Assembly: GCA_049613665.1 (NCBI GenBank)
Contig: JBMZCV010000109.1
Span: forward strand, 1-18,140
Length of the DNA: 18,140 bases
DNA from: JBMZCV01 sp049613665
GTDB taxonomy: Bacteria > Bacteroidota > Bacteroidia > Chitinophagales > UBA2359
Reading direction: 5' to 3'
This document shows positions 6,140 to 14,580 of the stretch, piece by piece; within the stretch, counting starts at the first letter, position 1; the number at the start of each line of letters is the position of its first letter. The notes beneath the pieces are model-generated. The model saw only the letters and a list, made by a program, of their open reading frames with translations, was not told the origin of the DNA and made no database searches. The position numbers and the translations under genes were made by a program.

Positions 6140-7774
6140 ATGAAGAATGAAATTAATATTTTTATTGCCTATTCTCGTGAAGATACAGCATATATCCATA
6201 AATTGCGAAAATATCTGCATCCATTGCAACGGAATAGAGCGATAAAAATATGGTATGATGGCGAAATCATAGCAGGTACAGTTTGGGAGGAGGAAATAAA
6301 AAAACATTTGCACGCTGCTGACATCATTTTATTGTTGGTAAGTAGCAATTCTTTGTATTCTGAATATTTTTATGATAAAGAGGTAAAGGAGGCTTTAGAG
6401 CGACACGAAGCTGCAAAAACAACTGTTATTCCTGTTATTTTAGCAGCTTGTTTGTGGGAAGAAACACCGCTTAGAGATTTGCAAGTATTGCCAAAAGATG
6501 GATTTCCTATAGATAATTGGTCGAAAGAAGCTGATGCTTATGTGAATATTGTGAGAGGTATTAGCAAAAGGATAGATATTATACATGATAGAAGGAGTCA
6601 AACTGCTGAAGCTATCGCAATTGAAAAGCGAAAAAGAAAGGCGGACGAAGTAGCAGCTTTGACTGAGAAACAAGAGGAGGAACGACAACAACAAGTAGCT
6701 GCTGAAAAAGCTGCTGAAAAACAGGCAGAGCAAGATAGAAGAAAAAAAGTGGAAAAAGAAGCGACTGAAAAACGACTGACTTCGATAAAACGAGAATTAG
6801 AAAAAGCGACAAATGCTTTTGAAAATGCTGATTATAGGCAAACAATCATATTGGCTAAGACAGTATTAAGGTTAGATAGAAATAATAATATAGCAAAACA
6901 ACTGAAAAGTGCTGCTGAAAAGGTATTGAATGAGCAACGAAAAGCAGTATTTGCCAAAATAACAAAAAACAAACTGATTAAATTTGGTATTCCAACTACT
7001 TTGAGTATTTTGCTGCTTTTTTTTGTATTTAAACAATATGCTGCTGAGGCTGATACAAAGGCTAGTTTTTATGGTTTTAGAGATATGGATAAAAAAGGCA
7101 AATGGGGAATAATGAGTGAGAAAAATGATACGATTGTAGCCGCAATATATGATAACATAGGCAAATTTGATGGGAAATATATGGCTGTCGAAAAAGCAGA
7201 TAAATGGGGATATATTGATAAAACAGGCCGTGTTATTGTACCTCTTGAGTATGATAATGTAAGTTTTGAAGGTTTTGAAAATGATATAGCGGAGGTAAAA
7301 AAAGACACTTTGGTTTACTATATCAATCCTAAAGGTGACTGTGTGAAAAATTGCCCAACGGATAAAAAAGAGAAAGTTCTTGAAAAACAATATCAAAAGC
7401 TGGTTGAGGAAGGTAATGAGCTGTTTTTGGCAGAAAAACAGGAGCAAGCAATAGCAAAATATGAAGCAGCTCTAAAAATAAATAGCACAGGGCAAGCAGC
7501 TAAAGATGGCTTGGCTAAGTGCAAACTTGCAATTGAGGTACAAAAGAAAAGTGCAAAAGCACAAGAACAAAAAATACAAAAAAAATATGATGCTTTGATA
7601 AAAGAGGCCAATCAATTTTATGAACAGAAAGAGTTTTGGTCTGCTAAAACTAAATTTGAGGAGGCACTCAAACATAAACCGAATAGTAGTAAAGCCAAGT
7701 CTGGTATAGAAAAATGCAAGGAGGCTATGCAAACACAACAAAATACGCCTAAAGGTAGTGAGTGTGGAAATTAG
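6140..7774 (+). CDS. TIR-domain protein with coiled coil, transmembrane segment, WG repeats and TPRs
   Basis: This encodes 544 residues from ATG at 6140; the upstream frame extension to 6104 would need a TTG start and adds nothing conserved. Residues 5-145 form a TIR domain: NIFIAYSRED, IWYDGEIIAGTVWEEEI, DIILLLVSSNSLYSEYFYDKEV, ALERHEA, VIPVILAACLWEETP and LQVLPKDG. Glu81 in YFYDKEV sits where TIR NADases carry their catalytic glutamate. Residues 155-215 are a highly charged K/E/Q coiled coil, 215-265 a TPR-like helical pair, 280-298 one membrane segment (GIPTTLSILLLFFVF), 309-400 two WG repeats (KGKWGIM, DKWGYIDKTGRVIVPLEYDNV), and 417-463 plus 482-528 two TPRs each ending in KCK. By topology rules the TIR part is probably cytosolic, with WG and TPR parts across the membrane. 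The role may be NAD cleavage in defence or signalling, or scaffolding; this is inference. Confidence 0.88.
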   Translation: MKNEINIFIAYSREDTAYIHKLRKYLHPLQRNRAIKIWYDGEIIAGTVWEEEIKKHLHAADIILLLVSSNSLYSEYFYDKEVKEALERHEAAKTTVIPVILAACLWEETPLRDLQVLPKDGFPIDNWSKEADAYVNIVRGISKRIDIIHDRRSQTAEAIAIEKRKRKADEVAALTEKQEEERQQQVAAEKAAEKQAEQDRRKKVEKEATEKRLTSIKRELEKATNAFENADYRQTIILAKTVLRLDRNNNIAKQLKSAAEKVLNEQRKAVFAKITKNKLIKFGIPTTLSILLLFFVFKQYAAEADTKASFYGFRDMDKKGKWGIMSEKNDTIVAAIYDNIGKFDGKYMAVEKADKWGYIDKTGRVIVPLEYDNVSFEGFENDIAEVKKDTLVYYINPKGDCVKNCPTDKKEKVLEKQYQKLVEEGNELFLAEKQEQAIAKYEAALKINSTGQAAKDGLAKCKLAIEVQKKSAKAQEQKIQKKYDALIKEANQFYEQKEFWSAKTKFEEALKHKPNSSKAKSGIEKCKEAMQTQQNTPKGSECGN

Positions 7775-7869
7775 TATTTTATTTTAATAATAACTAAATA
7801 TTATTCAATACTATTAAAAAATTAAGGAGCTAGTTTCAACGAAATGCAAAGTTTTTGTCTAAAATTATT

Positions 7870-7910
7870 AAAAAGTAGGAGGGAGTTTTTAAAGTTTCCT
7901 CCTACTTTTT
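7870..7910. terminator. Bidirectional intrinsic terminator between the TIR gene and dnaE
   Basis: AAAAAGTAGGAGGG (7870-7883) pairs with TCCTCCTACTTTTT (7897-7910) over 14 bp, the last a G-T pair, around a 13-base loop. A-rich and T-rich ends flank it on both sides, so it serves both convergent genes. Confidence 0.85.
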
Positions 7911-7939
7911 AATTTGTTTTTTCTGAATATTATAAATAT

Positions 7940-10900
7940 TTAATTCAACTTATACTTCAAACCCTCGATTTCTTCCAGCGTATCAAACACCTTCTTAATA
8001 GGTGCAAGGCGATACATAGCAGACGACAACTGCACTTCGCTTTTACTTTCTCTATCGACAATTTGCATTTTCAAAGCCATCTGGCCAGGGTGTTGTTTGC
8101 ACAAACGTCTAAGCTTTGTTATCATGTTGTCATTGATGCCTTGTAGAGCTACCGTTATCGTCACACTTTTGGCGTTTTCCTCCATGATAGCCGAGAGCAA
8201 ACGCACCTGTTGTACTTTCAATTCATATCTATCGCCACGCCAATTGCCTTGATAGCGACCTTTGATAAAAACGAACTGCCCAGCATCAAAATAATTTCTG
8301 AAATTGATATAATCTTCGCCAAAAAGCACCATTTCAAAAGCACCAGAATAATCTTCTATGGTAAATCTACCGAAAGGCTTGCCATTTTTGCCCGTTTTGT
8401 GCATCGCATCCATCACGATACCGCCCACAGACACTTCTTTATCTTTGCAATTGTCGAGATTATCGAAAGAAGTCGTACAGAAATTATCCATTTCAGCCTT
8501 ATAATTGTCGAGTGGATGGCCAGACAAATAAACGCCAATGGTTTCACGCTCCTTGTTAAGACGGTCAATCAATGGCCATTCTTCGCATTCTTCTACTTTT
8601 GGCGTTTGCACGGTACTTGAAGTTGCTGCACCAAAAAGCGAAGAACCTGCATTACTCATATTTTTTTGATACGCATTGCCAAAACGAATACTTGTCTCTA
8701 GCAAAGTTGGGTCTTTTTCGCCCATGCCTTTGTGGAAATATTGAGAGCGTTTGATGTCGAAACTATCGAAAGCACCTGCCAAAGCCAAATTTTCTAATGA
8801 TTTTTTATTGACGGTTCGCAAATTGACACGCATCACGACATCGAAAAAGTCTTTGAACATACCTTTTTCTGTTCGTTCCGAAATAATACCTTCTACTGCC
8901 GCTTCGCCTACGCCTTTTATGGCCGCCAAAGCATAGCGAATTTCACCTTTCGGATTTACCGTAAATTTGAGCTTGCTTTCATTGATGTCTGGCAATTTTG
9001 TCGTGATATTCATGCGATTGCATTCTGCCAAAAAGAACGTCACCTTTTTTATATCATTCATGTTGTGCGTCAAAACGGCTGCCATATATTCGGCAGGATA
9101 GTTGGCTTTTAGAAAAGCGGTGTGAAAAGCTACCACAGAATAGGCTGCCGAGTGAGAGCGATTGAAACCATAAGCTGCAAACTTTTCCATGATGTCGAAA
9201 ATCTCATCAGCTTTTTTCTCTTCAACGCCTTTTTCCATTGCACCTTTTCGGAAAATCACACGCTGACGCTGCATTTCTTCTAGCTTTTTCTTACCCATCG
9301 CACGCCTCAGCAAATCCGCTTGTCCGAGTGAGTAGCCAGCCATGATTTGAGCCGTTTGCATAATTTGCTCCTGATAAACCATAATTCCGTAAGATGGTTT
9401 CAAAATCGGTTCGAGCCATTCATGCGGATATTCCACCTTTTCTTTTCCGTGTTTTCTATCAATGAAAGAAGGAATATAATCCATCGGGCCAGGACGATAC
9501 AAGGCATTCATCGCAATTAAATCCTCAATATTTGTCGGCTTTAATTGCTTCATGTATTTTTGCATTCCTGGACTCTCAAACTGAAACACGCCTACCGTTT
9601 CTCCACGCTGAAAAAGCTGATATGTTTTTGGGTCTTCTAGCTGTTCGGCTATCAAATCTGGGTCTATACGTTTGGTTTCTGGATTAATGATATTTGGGGT
9701 AAACTTTTCTATTTTCTTGTTGCTGAACCTATTATGTATGTTTTCTATTGCATCTTTGATAATCGTTAAAGTTTTTAGACCCAAAAAGTCCATCTTCAAC
9801 ATACCAGCATCTTCAATTACTTTTCCATCAAATTGCGTCACCCACAAATCGGCATCTTTGGCCGTGCAAACAGGAATATAATCGGTCAAATCGTCTGGAG
9901 CAATGATAACACCTGCGGCGTGTATGCCTCTATGACGCACCGAACCTTCCAAAACCTCCGCCATTTTTAAGGTTTTGCCATACACTGTATCTTCTTGAAG
10001 GCGGTAAGATTGCAAGTCTTCTACTTCTTTGAATGCTTTTTTGAGTGTCACTTTCGGCCCTTCTGGCACCATTTTAGAAATTCGATTGGCTTCTGCAAGA
10101 GGTAATTCCAACACACGAGCAACATCTTTTATCGAACTTTTGGCAGCCATTGTTCCATAAGTAATAATTTGAGCTACCTGTTTTTTTCCATACTTTTCTA
10201 CTACATAATCAATCACTCTTTGTCGCCCTTCATCATCAAAATCAATATCAATATCGGGCATCGACACCCTTTCTGGATTTAGGAAACGCTCGAAAAGTAG
10301 ATTGTATTTTATTGGGTCAATATTTGTTATTTCGGTGCAATAAGCCACCACCGAACCAGCCGCCGAACCACGGCCAGGCCCTACGGCTACATTAATATCT
10401 TTTGCTGCTTTAATAAAATCTTGCACAATCAAAAAATATCCTGGGAAACCCATATTCTTGATAATTTTCAACTCATGTTCAAGGCGTTCAACTACGGTTG
10501 CCGACAGTTCGCCATAGCGTCTTTTTGCACCTTCAAAACACAAATGTTTCAAATAATCATCTTGCGTCTGAAATTCTGGCGAAATTGTGTAATTGGGCAT
10601 CAAGATGTCACGCTTCAAATTCAAAATTTCTACCTTATCCGCAATTTCAATCGTCGTTTCCAAACTTTCAGGCACATCGTGAAACAACTTAGCCATTTCA
10701 TCTGTCGTTTTGAAATAAAACTGGCCGCCAGGTTTGAAGCCAAAACGCTCTTTCGTTTTTTCGCCTTTATACATAATAGTATTGCGAAACTTCAAACTTT
10801 CAGCTATCGGAATACCTTTTAAACTACCGCTATTGATGCAAAGCAAAGCGTCATGTGCGTCCCAATCTTCTTGTTCTACATAATGGCTGTCGTTTGTCGC

Positions 10901-11530
10901 AATCATTTTGACATTGTGCTTCTTCGACCATTTTATCAAAATCTGATTGATGTCTTCTTGGCTAATGCCTGTTCTGTCGATATTGACGATGTTGTGTCGT
11001 TGAAGTTCTACATAATAGTCATCGCCAAAAATTTTGAGCCATTTCAAAAATACTTTTTCGCCAGCTTCTTCGCCTTCGTTCAAAATGGCTTGTTGCACTT
11101 GCGAACCCAAACAGCAAGTTGTAGCGACCAATCCTTCGCTATATCTTTCTATCATTTCGATGCTCACACGAGGAAAATTGCTATAATATCCTATCGTGAA
11201 ACCTTGAGAAACAATTTTGCACAAATTTTGATAGCCTTTTGCATTTTTTGCCAACAACAACTGATGATAACGCTTATCACGGTTTTGTTTTGTAAAACTC
11301 TTGCGTGTTGGGTCAGCTACTACATAGACTTCGCAGCCCAAAATCGGTTTGATATTGTGCTTTTTGGCATAAGACCAAAATTTGAAAACGCCAAACATAT
11401 TTCCATGGTCGGTGATAGCGACGGCTTTTTGACCATCTCTAACGGCTTTTTGCATCATCGTATTGATGTCGGCAGCTCCGTCTAGCAATGAATATTGTGT
11501 GTGGCAATGTAGGTGACAAAATTGAGGCAT
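7940..11530 (-). CDS. dnaE: DNA polymerase III subunit alpha (replicative polymerase)
   Basis: This encodes 1196 residues, slightly longer than the E. coli protein (1160), starting at ATG 11530 with MPQFCHLHCHTQYSLLDG. It is the catalytic subunit of the chromosomal replicase. Domains: PHP (1-220), polymerase palm, thumb and fingers (about 290-830), helix-hairpin-helix (865-882, IKGVGEAAVEGI) and an OB fold (about 1031-1112, GRFTIEDYSGAFEMVLFG). Polymerase acidic residues are in PDIDIDFDD (Asp426, Asp428) and in GMLKMDFLGLKT (Asp581). All nine PHP metal-ligand positions known from active enzymes appear kept: His8, His10, Asp17, His42, Glu67, His89, Cys139 or 140, Asp214, His216. A likely internal clamp-binding segment is GSSLFG (961-966), without the usual leading Gln. 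It appears to be a single gene, converging on the TIR gene; the next upstream gene on the same strand starts 688 bases away. Confidence 0.97.
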   Translation of the reverse strand: MPQFCHLHCHTQYSLLDGAADINTMMQKAVRDGQKAVAITDHGNMFGVFKFWSYAKKHNIKPILGCEVYVVADPTRKSFTKQNRDKRYHQLLLAKNAKGYQNLCKIVSQGFTIGYYSNFPRVSIEMIERYSEGLVATTCCLGSQVQQAILNEGEEAGEKVFLKWLKIFGDDYYVELQRHNIVNIDRTGISQEDINQILIKWSKKHNVKMIATNDSHYVEQEDWDAHDALLCINSGSLKGIPIAESLKFRNTIMYKGEKTKERFGFKPGGQFYFKTTDEMAKLFHDVPESLETTIEIADKVEILNLKRDILMPNYTISPEFQTQDDYLKHLCFEGAKRRYGELSATVVERLEHELKIIKNMGFPGYFLIVQDFIKAAKDINVAVGPGRGSAAGSVVAYCTEITNIDPIKYNLLFERFLNPERVSMPDIDIDFDDEGRQRVIDYVVEKYGKKQVAQIITYGTMAAKSSIKDVARVLELPLAEANRISKMVPEGPKVTLKKAFKEVEDLQSYRLQEDTVYGKTLKMAEVLEGSVRHRGIHAAGVIIAPDDLTDYIPVCTAKDADLWVTQFDGKVIEDAGMLKMDFLGLKTLTIIKDAIENIHNRFSNKKIEKFTPNIINPETKRIDPDLIAEQLEDPKTYQLFQRGETVGVFQFESPGMQKYMKQLKPTNIEDLIAMNALYRPGPMDYIPSFIDRKHGKEKVEYPHEWLEPILKPSYGIMVYQEQIMQTAQIMAGYSLGQADLLRRAMGKKKLEEMQRQRVIFRKGAMEKGVEEKKADEIFDIMEKFAAYGFNRSHSAAYSVVAFHTAFLKANYPAEYMAAVLTHNMNDIKKVTFFLAECNRMNITTKLPDINESKLKFTVNPKGEIRYALAAIKGVGEAAVEGIISERTEKGMFKDFFDVVMRVNLRTVNKKSLENLALAGAFDSFDIKRSQYFHKGMGEKDPTLLETSIRFGNAYQKNMSNAGSSLFGAATSSTVQTPKVEECEEWPLIDRLNKERETIGVYLSGHPLDNYKAEMDNFCTTSFDNLDNCKDKEVSVGGIVMDAMHKTGKNGKPFGRFTIEDYSGAFEMVLFGEDYINFRNYFDAGQFVFIKGRYQGNWRGDRYELKVQQVRLLSAIMEENAKSVTITVALQGINDNMITKLRRLCKQHPGQMALKMQIVDRESKSEVQLSSAMYRLAPIKKVFDTLEEIEGLKYKLN

Positions 11531-11535
11531 AAATT

Positions 11536-11568
11536 TAGTTTTTAGTTTTTAATGTTGAGTTTTTAGTT
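11536..11568 (-). repeat. ACTAAAAACT leader repeat before dnaE
   Basis: Read on the minus strand, this ends 5 bases before the dnaE ATG and matches 2216-2248 before wecE at about 27 of 33 positions. It contains three ACTAAAAACT-like units in a row. Confidence 0.5.
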
Positions 11569-11645
11569 TTTTAAAGAAAAAATACCAATAAATAAGTTTC
11601 TAACTTGTGCTAAACCAAAAAAAATAGTTGTTTTTTTTCATATTT

Positions 11646-11653
11646 CAAAGATA
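11646..11653 (-). promoter_or_regulatory. Candidate -7 box for dnaE
   Basis: Minus-strand TATCTTTG is an exact TAnnTTTG match about 116 bases upstream of the dnaE ATG, inside the 164-base gap. No TTTG box lies at the expected spacing upstream, so the call is tentative. Confidence 0.3.
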
Positions 11654-11694
11654 GACATATTCTAGATTTTTGAGTGGAAATCTCTAGCATTTTT

Positions 11695-12219
11695 TTAGTG
11701 GTAAAACAAAACTAAATCTTGTCTATACTGTTTTGCTTTTTTTACCCATTCTTTCATTTCGATTAGTTGCTCTTCATCGTCCAACTTTTCTTCGCACATC
11801 GCTAAAAAATCATCTGACATAGCAGCATATCGCAATACGAAAACGACAGGAAAATCGTCTGGTTCAGGTATTTCCATAGGAGAATCGATGTCGTATAATT
11901 TAAAAAACGGATTGTCCCAAAAAAAATCGGCACTAGCAGAATACCAAGCATTATTATTTAAGTGACCACCCAAATACTCAACAAGACCTTTTATCGCATA
12001 CCAGTATTTGTATCCCAAATTTTGATGTGAAGCTTTTGATTCATCTATCATTTCTGAAATTAAAGCTCTATTTGAAAGACCGCCAGCTTCATCTTCAAAA
12101 TCATGAAGATAGCGAAGGCAAGCATTTTTGGCTTTTGTACGTTTGTTTGTTTTTTCATTGCCGAATCGTGTGCCTACTCTAGCCAAATTTACTCGATATG
12201 GCATTATTCCGTAGCTCAT
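11695..12219 (-). CDS. Small soluble protein, possibly DUF7691-like, function unknown
   Basis: This encodes 174 residues from ATG at 12219 (MSYGIMPYRVNLARVG). There is no signal peptide or membrane segment. The start MSYGxMxYxVxL resembles a family I recall as DUF7691 (small proteins of unknown role that begin the same way), but I cannot confirm this by eye. The middle is aromatic and Trp-rich (YKYWYAIKGLVEYLGG at 84-99, NNAWYSASADFFWDNPFFKLYDIDSPMEIP from about 102), followed by PDDFPVVFVLRY and an acidic helix (CEEKLDDEEQLIEMKEWVKKAK). It lies upstream of dnaE on the same strand, 164 bases away, with a possible separate dnaE promoter, so co-transcription is uncertain. It diverges from the MscS gene. 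Confidence 0.82.
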   Translation of the reverse strand: MSYGIMPYRVNLARVGTRFGNEKTNKRTKAKNACLRYLHDFEDEAGGLSNRALISEMIDESKASHQNLGYKYWYAIKGLVEYLGGHLNNNAWYSASADFFWDNPFFKLYDIDSPMEIPEPDDFPVVFVLRYAAMSDDFLAMCEEKLDDEEQLIEMKEWVKKAKQYRQDLVLFYH

Positions 12220-12388
12220 AGTTTTTCTTTTTAGTTTAAATAAAAAAGTTGCGAAAGTTACACTTTTTTATCAAAAAAACATTTGAATCTTTAAACTTTC
12301 AAGTGAAATATATATTGTCATTTAAATGACACAATAAGGGGTTTTGAATGATTTTTACTTTACTTATGCTTGATAAAAATTATCTTTA

Positions 12389-13270
12389 ATGTCGAACTTT
12401 AACTATAAAAAAATAAATATGGAAGAACAAAATATTTCAGCTTGGCAAAATATGCTTGACCGTTTATCAAATTGGATTGATTTAGCGATACTAAATTTGC
12501 CCAATGTGTTAATTGCGATTATCATTTTTATCATTACTTATTGGCTATCCAGAAATTTACAAAATTGGTCAGATAAAGCACTCAAAAAAATCATCAAGCA
12601 AGCTTCTGTGAGAGGATTAATATCAAATATAGCATCAATTATTGTGATTGCTTTAGGCTTGTTTTTGGCTTTGGGCGTTTTAAACCTTGACCAAGTTTTA
12701 AAATCACTTTTGGCAGGTGCAGGAGTAGCAGGTTTGGCCGTAGGTTTGGCTTTACAAGGCACACTTTCCAACACTTTTTCAGGCATTTTTTTGGCTGTCA
12801 ATGATATTTTAAATGTAGGAGATTGGATAGAAACAAATGGATTTGCTGGGCGAGTAATTGAAATAGACCTTAGAAATACTAAAATTAAAGAAGCTGATAA
12901 TAATATTGTTATCGTACCCAATAAATTAGTATTGGATAATCCTTTCAAAAATTATGGTTTAACACAAAGGTTGAGAACAAGTATCTCATGTGGCGTTAGC
13001 TATGACTCTGATTTGAAAATGGTAAGACGTATTGCGGTTGAAACTATCAAAAAAATGTATCCACCAATAAACAACGAAAAAATAGAATTTCATTATTTAA
13101 ATTTTGGAGGCAGTTCTATTGATTTTCAACTTAGATTTTGGGTAAATGCTACTGCAAATCTAACGGCCACAGAAGCCAAAAGCGAAGCTATTATTGCTAT
13201 AAAAGAGGCTTTCGACAAACACGAAATTGATATACCATATCCTATTCGAACGATTTATACTCAAGAGTAA
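12389..13270 (+). CDS. Small-conductance mechanosensitive channel, MscS family
   Basis: This encodes 293 residues from ATG 12389, about the length of E. coli MscS (286). A second ATG at 12419 (MEEQNISAW) has a better A-rich context and may be the true start. It forms a tension-gated heptameric pore in the inner membrane that releases solutes after osmotic downshock. TM1 is near 38-56 (LPNVLIAIIIFIITYWLS), TM2 76-97, and pore-lining TM3 104-136 with the family signature AGVAGLAVGLALQGTLSN, Gly124 at the kink position (E. coli Gly113) and Gly132 at the Gly121 position. The beta domain follows (NVGDWIETNGFAGRVIEID, NNIVIVPNKLVLDNPFKNY), then the C-terminal mixed domain (RLRTSISCGVSYDSD) and a short tail. 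It appears to be a single gene, with a hairpin about 200 bases downstream. Confidence 0.93.
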   Translation: MSNFNYKKINMEEQNISAWQNMLDRLSNWIDLAILNLPNVLIAIIIFIITYWLSRNLQNWSDKALKKIIKQASVRGLISNIASIIVIALGLFLALGVLNLDQVLKSLLAGAGVAGLAVGLALQGTLSNTFSGIFLAVNDILNVGDWIETNGFAGRVIEIDLRNTKIKEADNNIVIVPNKLVLDNPFKNYGLTQRLRTSISCGVSYDSDLKMVRRIAVETIKKMYPPINNEKIEFHYLNFGGSSIDFQLRFWVNATANLTATEAKSEAIIAIKEAFDKHEIDIPYPIRTIYTQE

Positions 13271-13343
13271 AAAAAGATAATTATTTAAGTTAGTGCATCA
13301 AAAATTTAAGCATATTTTTTTTAGAATAACGCAATCAATATTT

Positions 13344-13392
13344 GCCTTTTTATGGACTATTTTACTGAAAAATAGCATGTTTTCCTTGCCAA
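13344..13392 (-). repeat. Dispersed repeat, copy C (reverse of copy A)
   Basis: GCCTTTTTAT, ACTGAAAAATAG, CATGTTTT and CCTTGCCAA occur in the same order as in the reverse complement of 5491-5540, with about 39 of 50 bases equal and one gap. It starts about 70 bases after the MscS stop codon. Confidence 0.65.
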
Positions 13393-13472
13393 AAAATGTT
13401 TCTTTTGTTAAAACGAGAATAGCTATCTTACATTTAAATAATTGAAAAAAAACTATTAATTAAAAATAGAAT

Positions 13473-13530
13473 AGAAGTGTTATCACGCTAACAATATAAA
13501 CTGTCAGCTTGATAACACTTCTTTATTTTG
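13473..13530 (+). terminator. Long hairpin, probable terminator after the MscS gene
   Basis: AGAAGTGTTATCA (13473-13485) and TGATAACACTTCT (13510-13522) pair perfectly over 13 bp, with an imperfect inner GCTAAC/GTCAGC extension. The T-run after it is short (TTATTTT). It is 200 bases from the MscS stop, so it could instead be a regulatory or repeat hairpin. Confidence 0.55.
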
Positions 13531-13729
13531 AAATGTGTTATCTATACAGATATTACTACTTTACAGTTGAAACAATTTTTAATTTTTGCTGCATATACAT
13601 ACATGCAAATGAATTAGCTGAAAATCAAATTTTTAAACAAAAAAACACATATATGAATTAGTGAATAAAAAAGTCGGAATATGCCGAAAAAAGACTTTAA
13701 ACAGAAGTAAGCACTACTATTCAATAAAA

Positions 13730-14557
13730 ATGAAAAAAATGAAAAAATTAAAACTAGCTTTATTTGTTGCTTTTTTAGGAGCTTTAACTTTTACGGGTTG
13801 CAAAGATGATAATGATGATAAAGTAACTGTTATGAAAAAAGACATTATATTATCTGCCGAAAATGCTATTCCTTCATATGGTGGCAGCGAAACAGGTACG
13901 ATAACTATGGAATTGTTTGAAGATAATACAATGGACTTCACGATTATGGTAAGCGGTTTGGCTTCTTCCGATGACCTAACTGCTGCTCATATACATAGTG
14001 GCGATGTGGTTTCGACAGGCGATGTCGTTTTGGTTTTGGTAGATGGAACTGATATTACTTTTTCGGGCAATACAGGAAGTGCTACTATTACTTTGACCGA
14101 TGCACAAGTAGTGGCGTTGGAAGGTAGCGACTTGTATGTAAATGTACATTCGGTAGAAGCACCAGGTGGTTTGGTAAGAGGGCAAGTAGATAAAACGATT
14201 GACCATGCTTTTAATATAGCCTTATCTCCAGCCAACGAAGTGCCTGCAATTATGGATAGAAACGAAGATGGCAATGCTTATTTGAGAGTTGTTGGTTCTA
14301 CTCTATATTATAAGGTGCAAGTCAATAACCTATCTGGCTCAGACGCTATTGCAGGTGGACATATTCATGAAGGTACTGCTTCGGAAAATGGCGGCGTATT
14401 TTTAGACCTTGATATAGCCGATGGCACTCAGGTTGATGTCACTAAAATGGTTCAACTAGGTAGTACCGAAATGACGACTTTAAGTAATGATGCTTTGTAT
14501 GTTAATATACATTCGGTAGAAATGCCAGGCGGTTTGATGCGTGGACAAATTCGATAA
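13730..14557 (+). CDS. Surface lipoprotein with two CHRD domains
   Basis: This encodes 275 residues from ATG 13730, chosen because the lipoprotein signal starts there (MKKMKKLKLALFVAFLGALTFTGC); the longer frame would need a GTG at 13661. Cys24 follows a lipobox-like FTG and would be lipidated. The next residues, KDDNDD, match the Lys plus acidic-pair signal that sends Bacteroidota lipoproteins to the cell surface. Two CHRD (chordin-type) domains follow, about 37-153 and 160-275. Each has a histidine pair (AAHIHSG at 86-91, GGHIHEG at 209-215) and ends in YVN(V/I)HS..(A/M)PGGL(V/M)RGQ. The second motif is also repeated at DNA level, so the domains arose by duplication. The biochemical role of bacterial CHRD proteins is not established; the paired histidines suggest metal binding, which is inference. 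A strong terminator follows, so this is a single transcription unit. Confidence 0.9.
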   Translation: MKKMKKLKLALFVAFLGALTFTGCKDDNDDKVTVMKKDIILSAENAIPSYGGSETGTITMELFEDNTMDFTIMVSGLASSDDLTAAHIHSGDVVSTGDVVLVLVDGTDITFSGNTGSATITLTDAQVVALEGSDLYVNVHSVEAPGGLVRGQVDKTIDHAFNIALSPANEVPAIMDRNEDGNAYLRVVGSTLYYKVQVNNLSGSDAIAGGHIHEGTASENGGVFLDLDIADGTQVDVTKMVQLGSTEMTTLSNDALYVNIHSVEMPGGLMRGQIR

Positions 14558-14580
14558 ATAATACGAGATATGAATTTTCT

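Larger units (their letters stand above)
13271..13729. other. Gap of about 460 bases between the MscS and CHRD genes
   Basis: No gene is supported. It contains copy C of the dispersed repeat (13344-13392) and a 13-bp-stem hairpin (13473-13522). An in-frame GTG at 13661 extends the next ORF, but the added segment has no signal-peptide logic, so I count it as leader. No exact TAnnTTTG box is seen. Confidence 0.55.

Noticed and set aside
6872..7447. 191-aa minus-strand frame inside the TIR gene
   Set aside because: Its Phe/Ile/Tyr-rich translation is what antisense of a Lys/Glu/Asn-rich gene gives; the plus strand has clear domains.
6140..7774. TIR gene as part of a Thoeris or CBASS operon
   Set aside because: No ThsA-like, cyclase or other effector gene is adjacent; the neighbours are dnaE and a repeat-rich gap.
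10853..11485. 210-aa plus-strand frame inside dnaE
   Set aside because: It is antisense to the conserved PHP and polymerase sequence, with no recognisable motif of its own.
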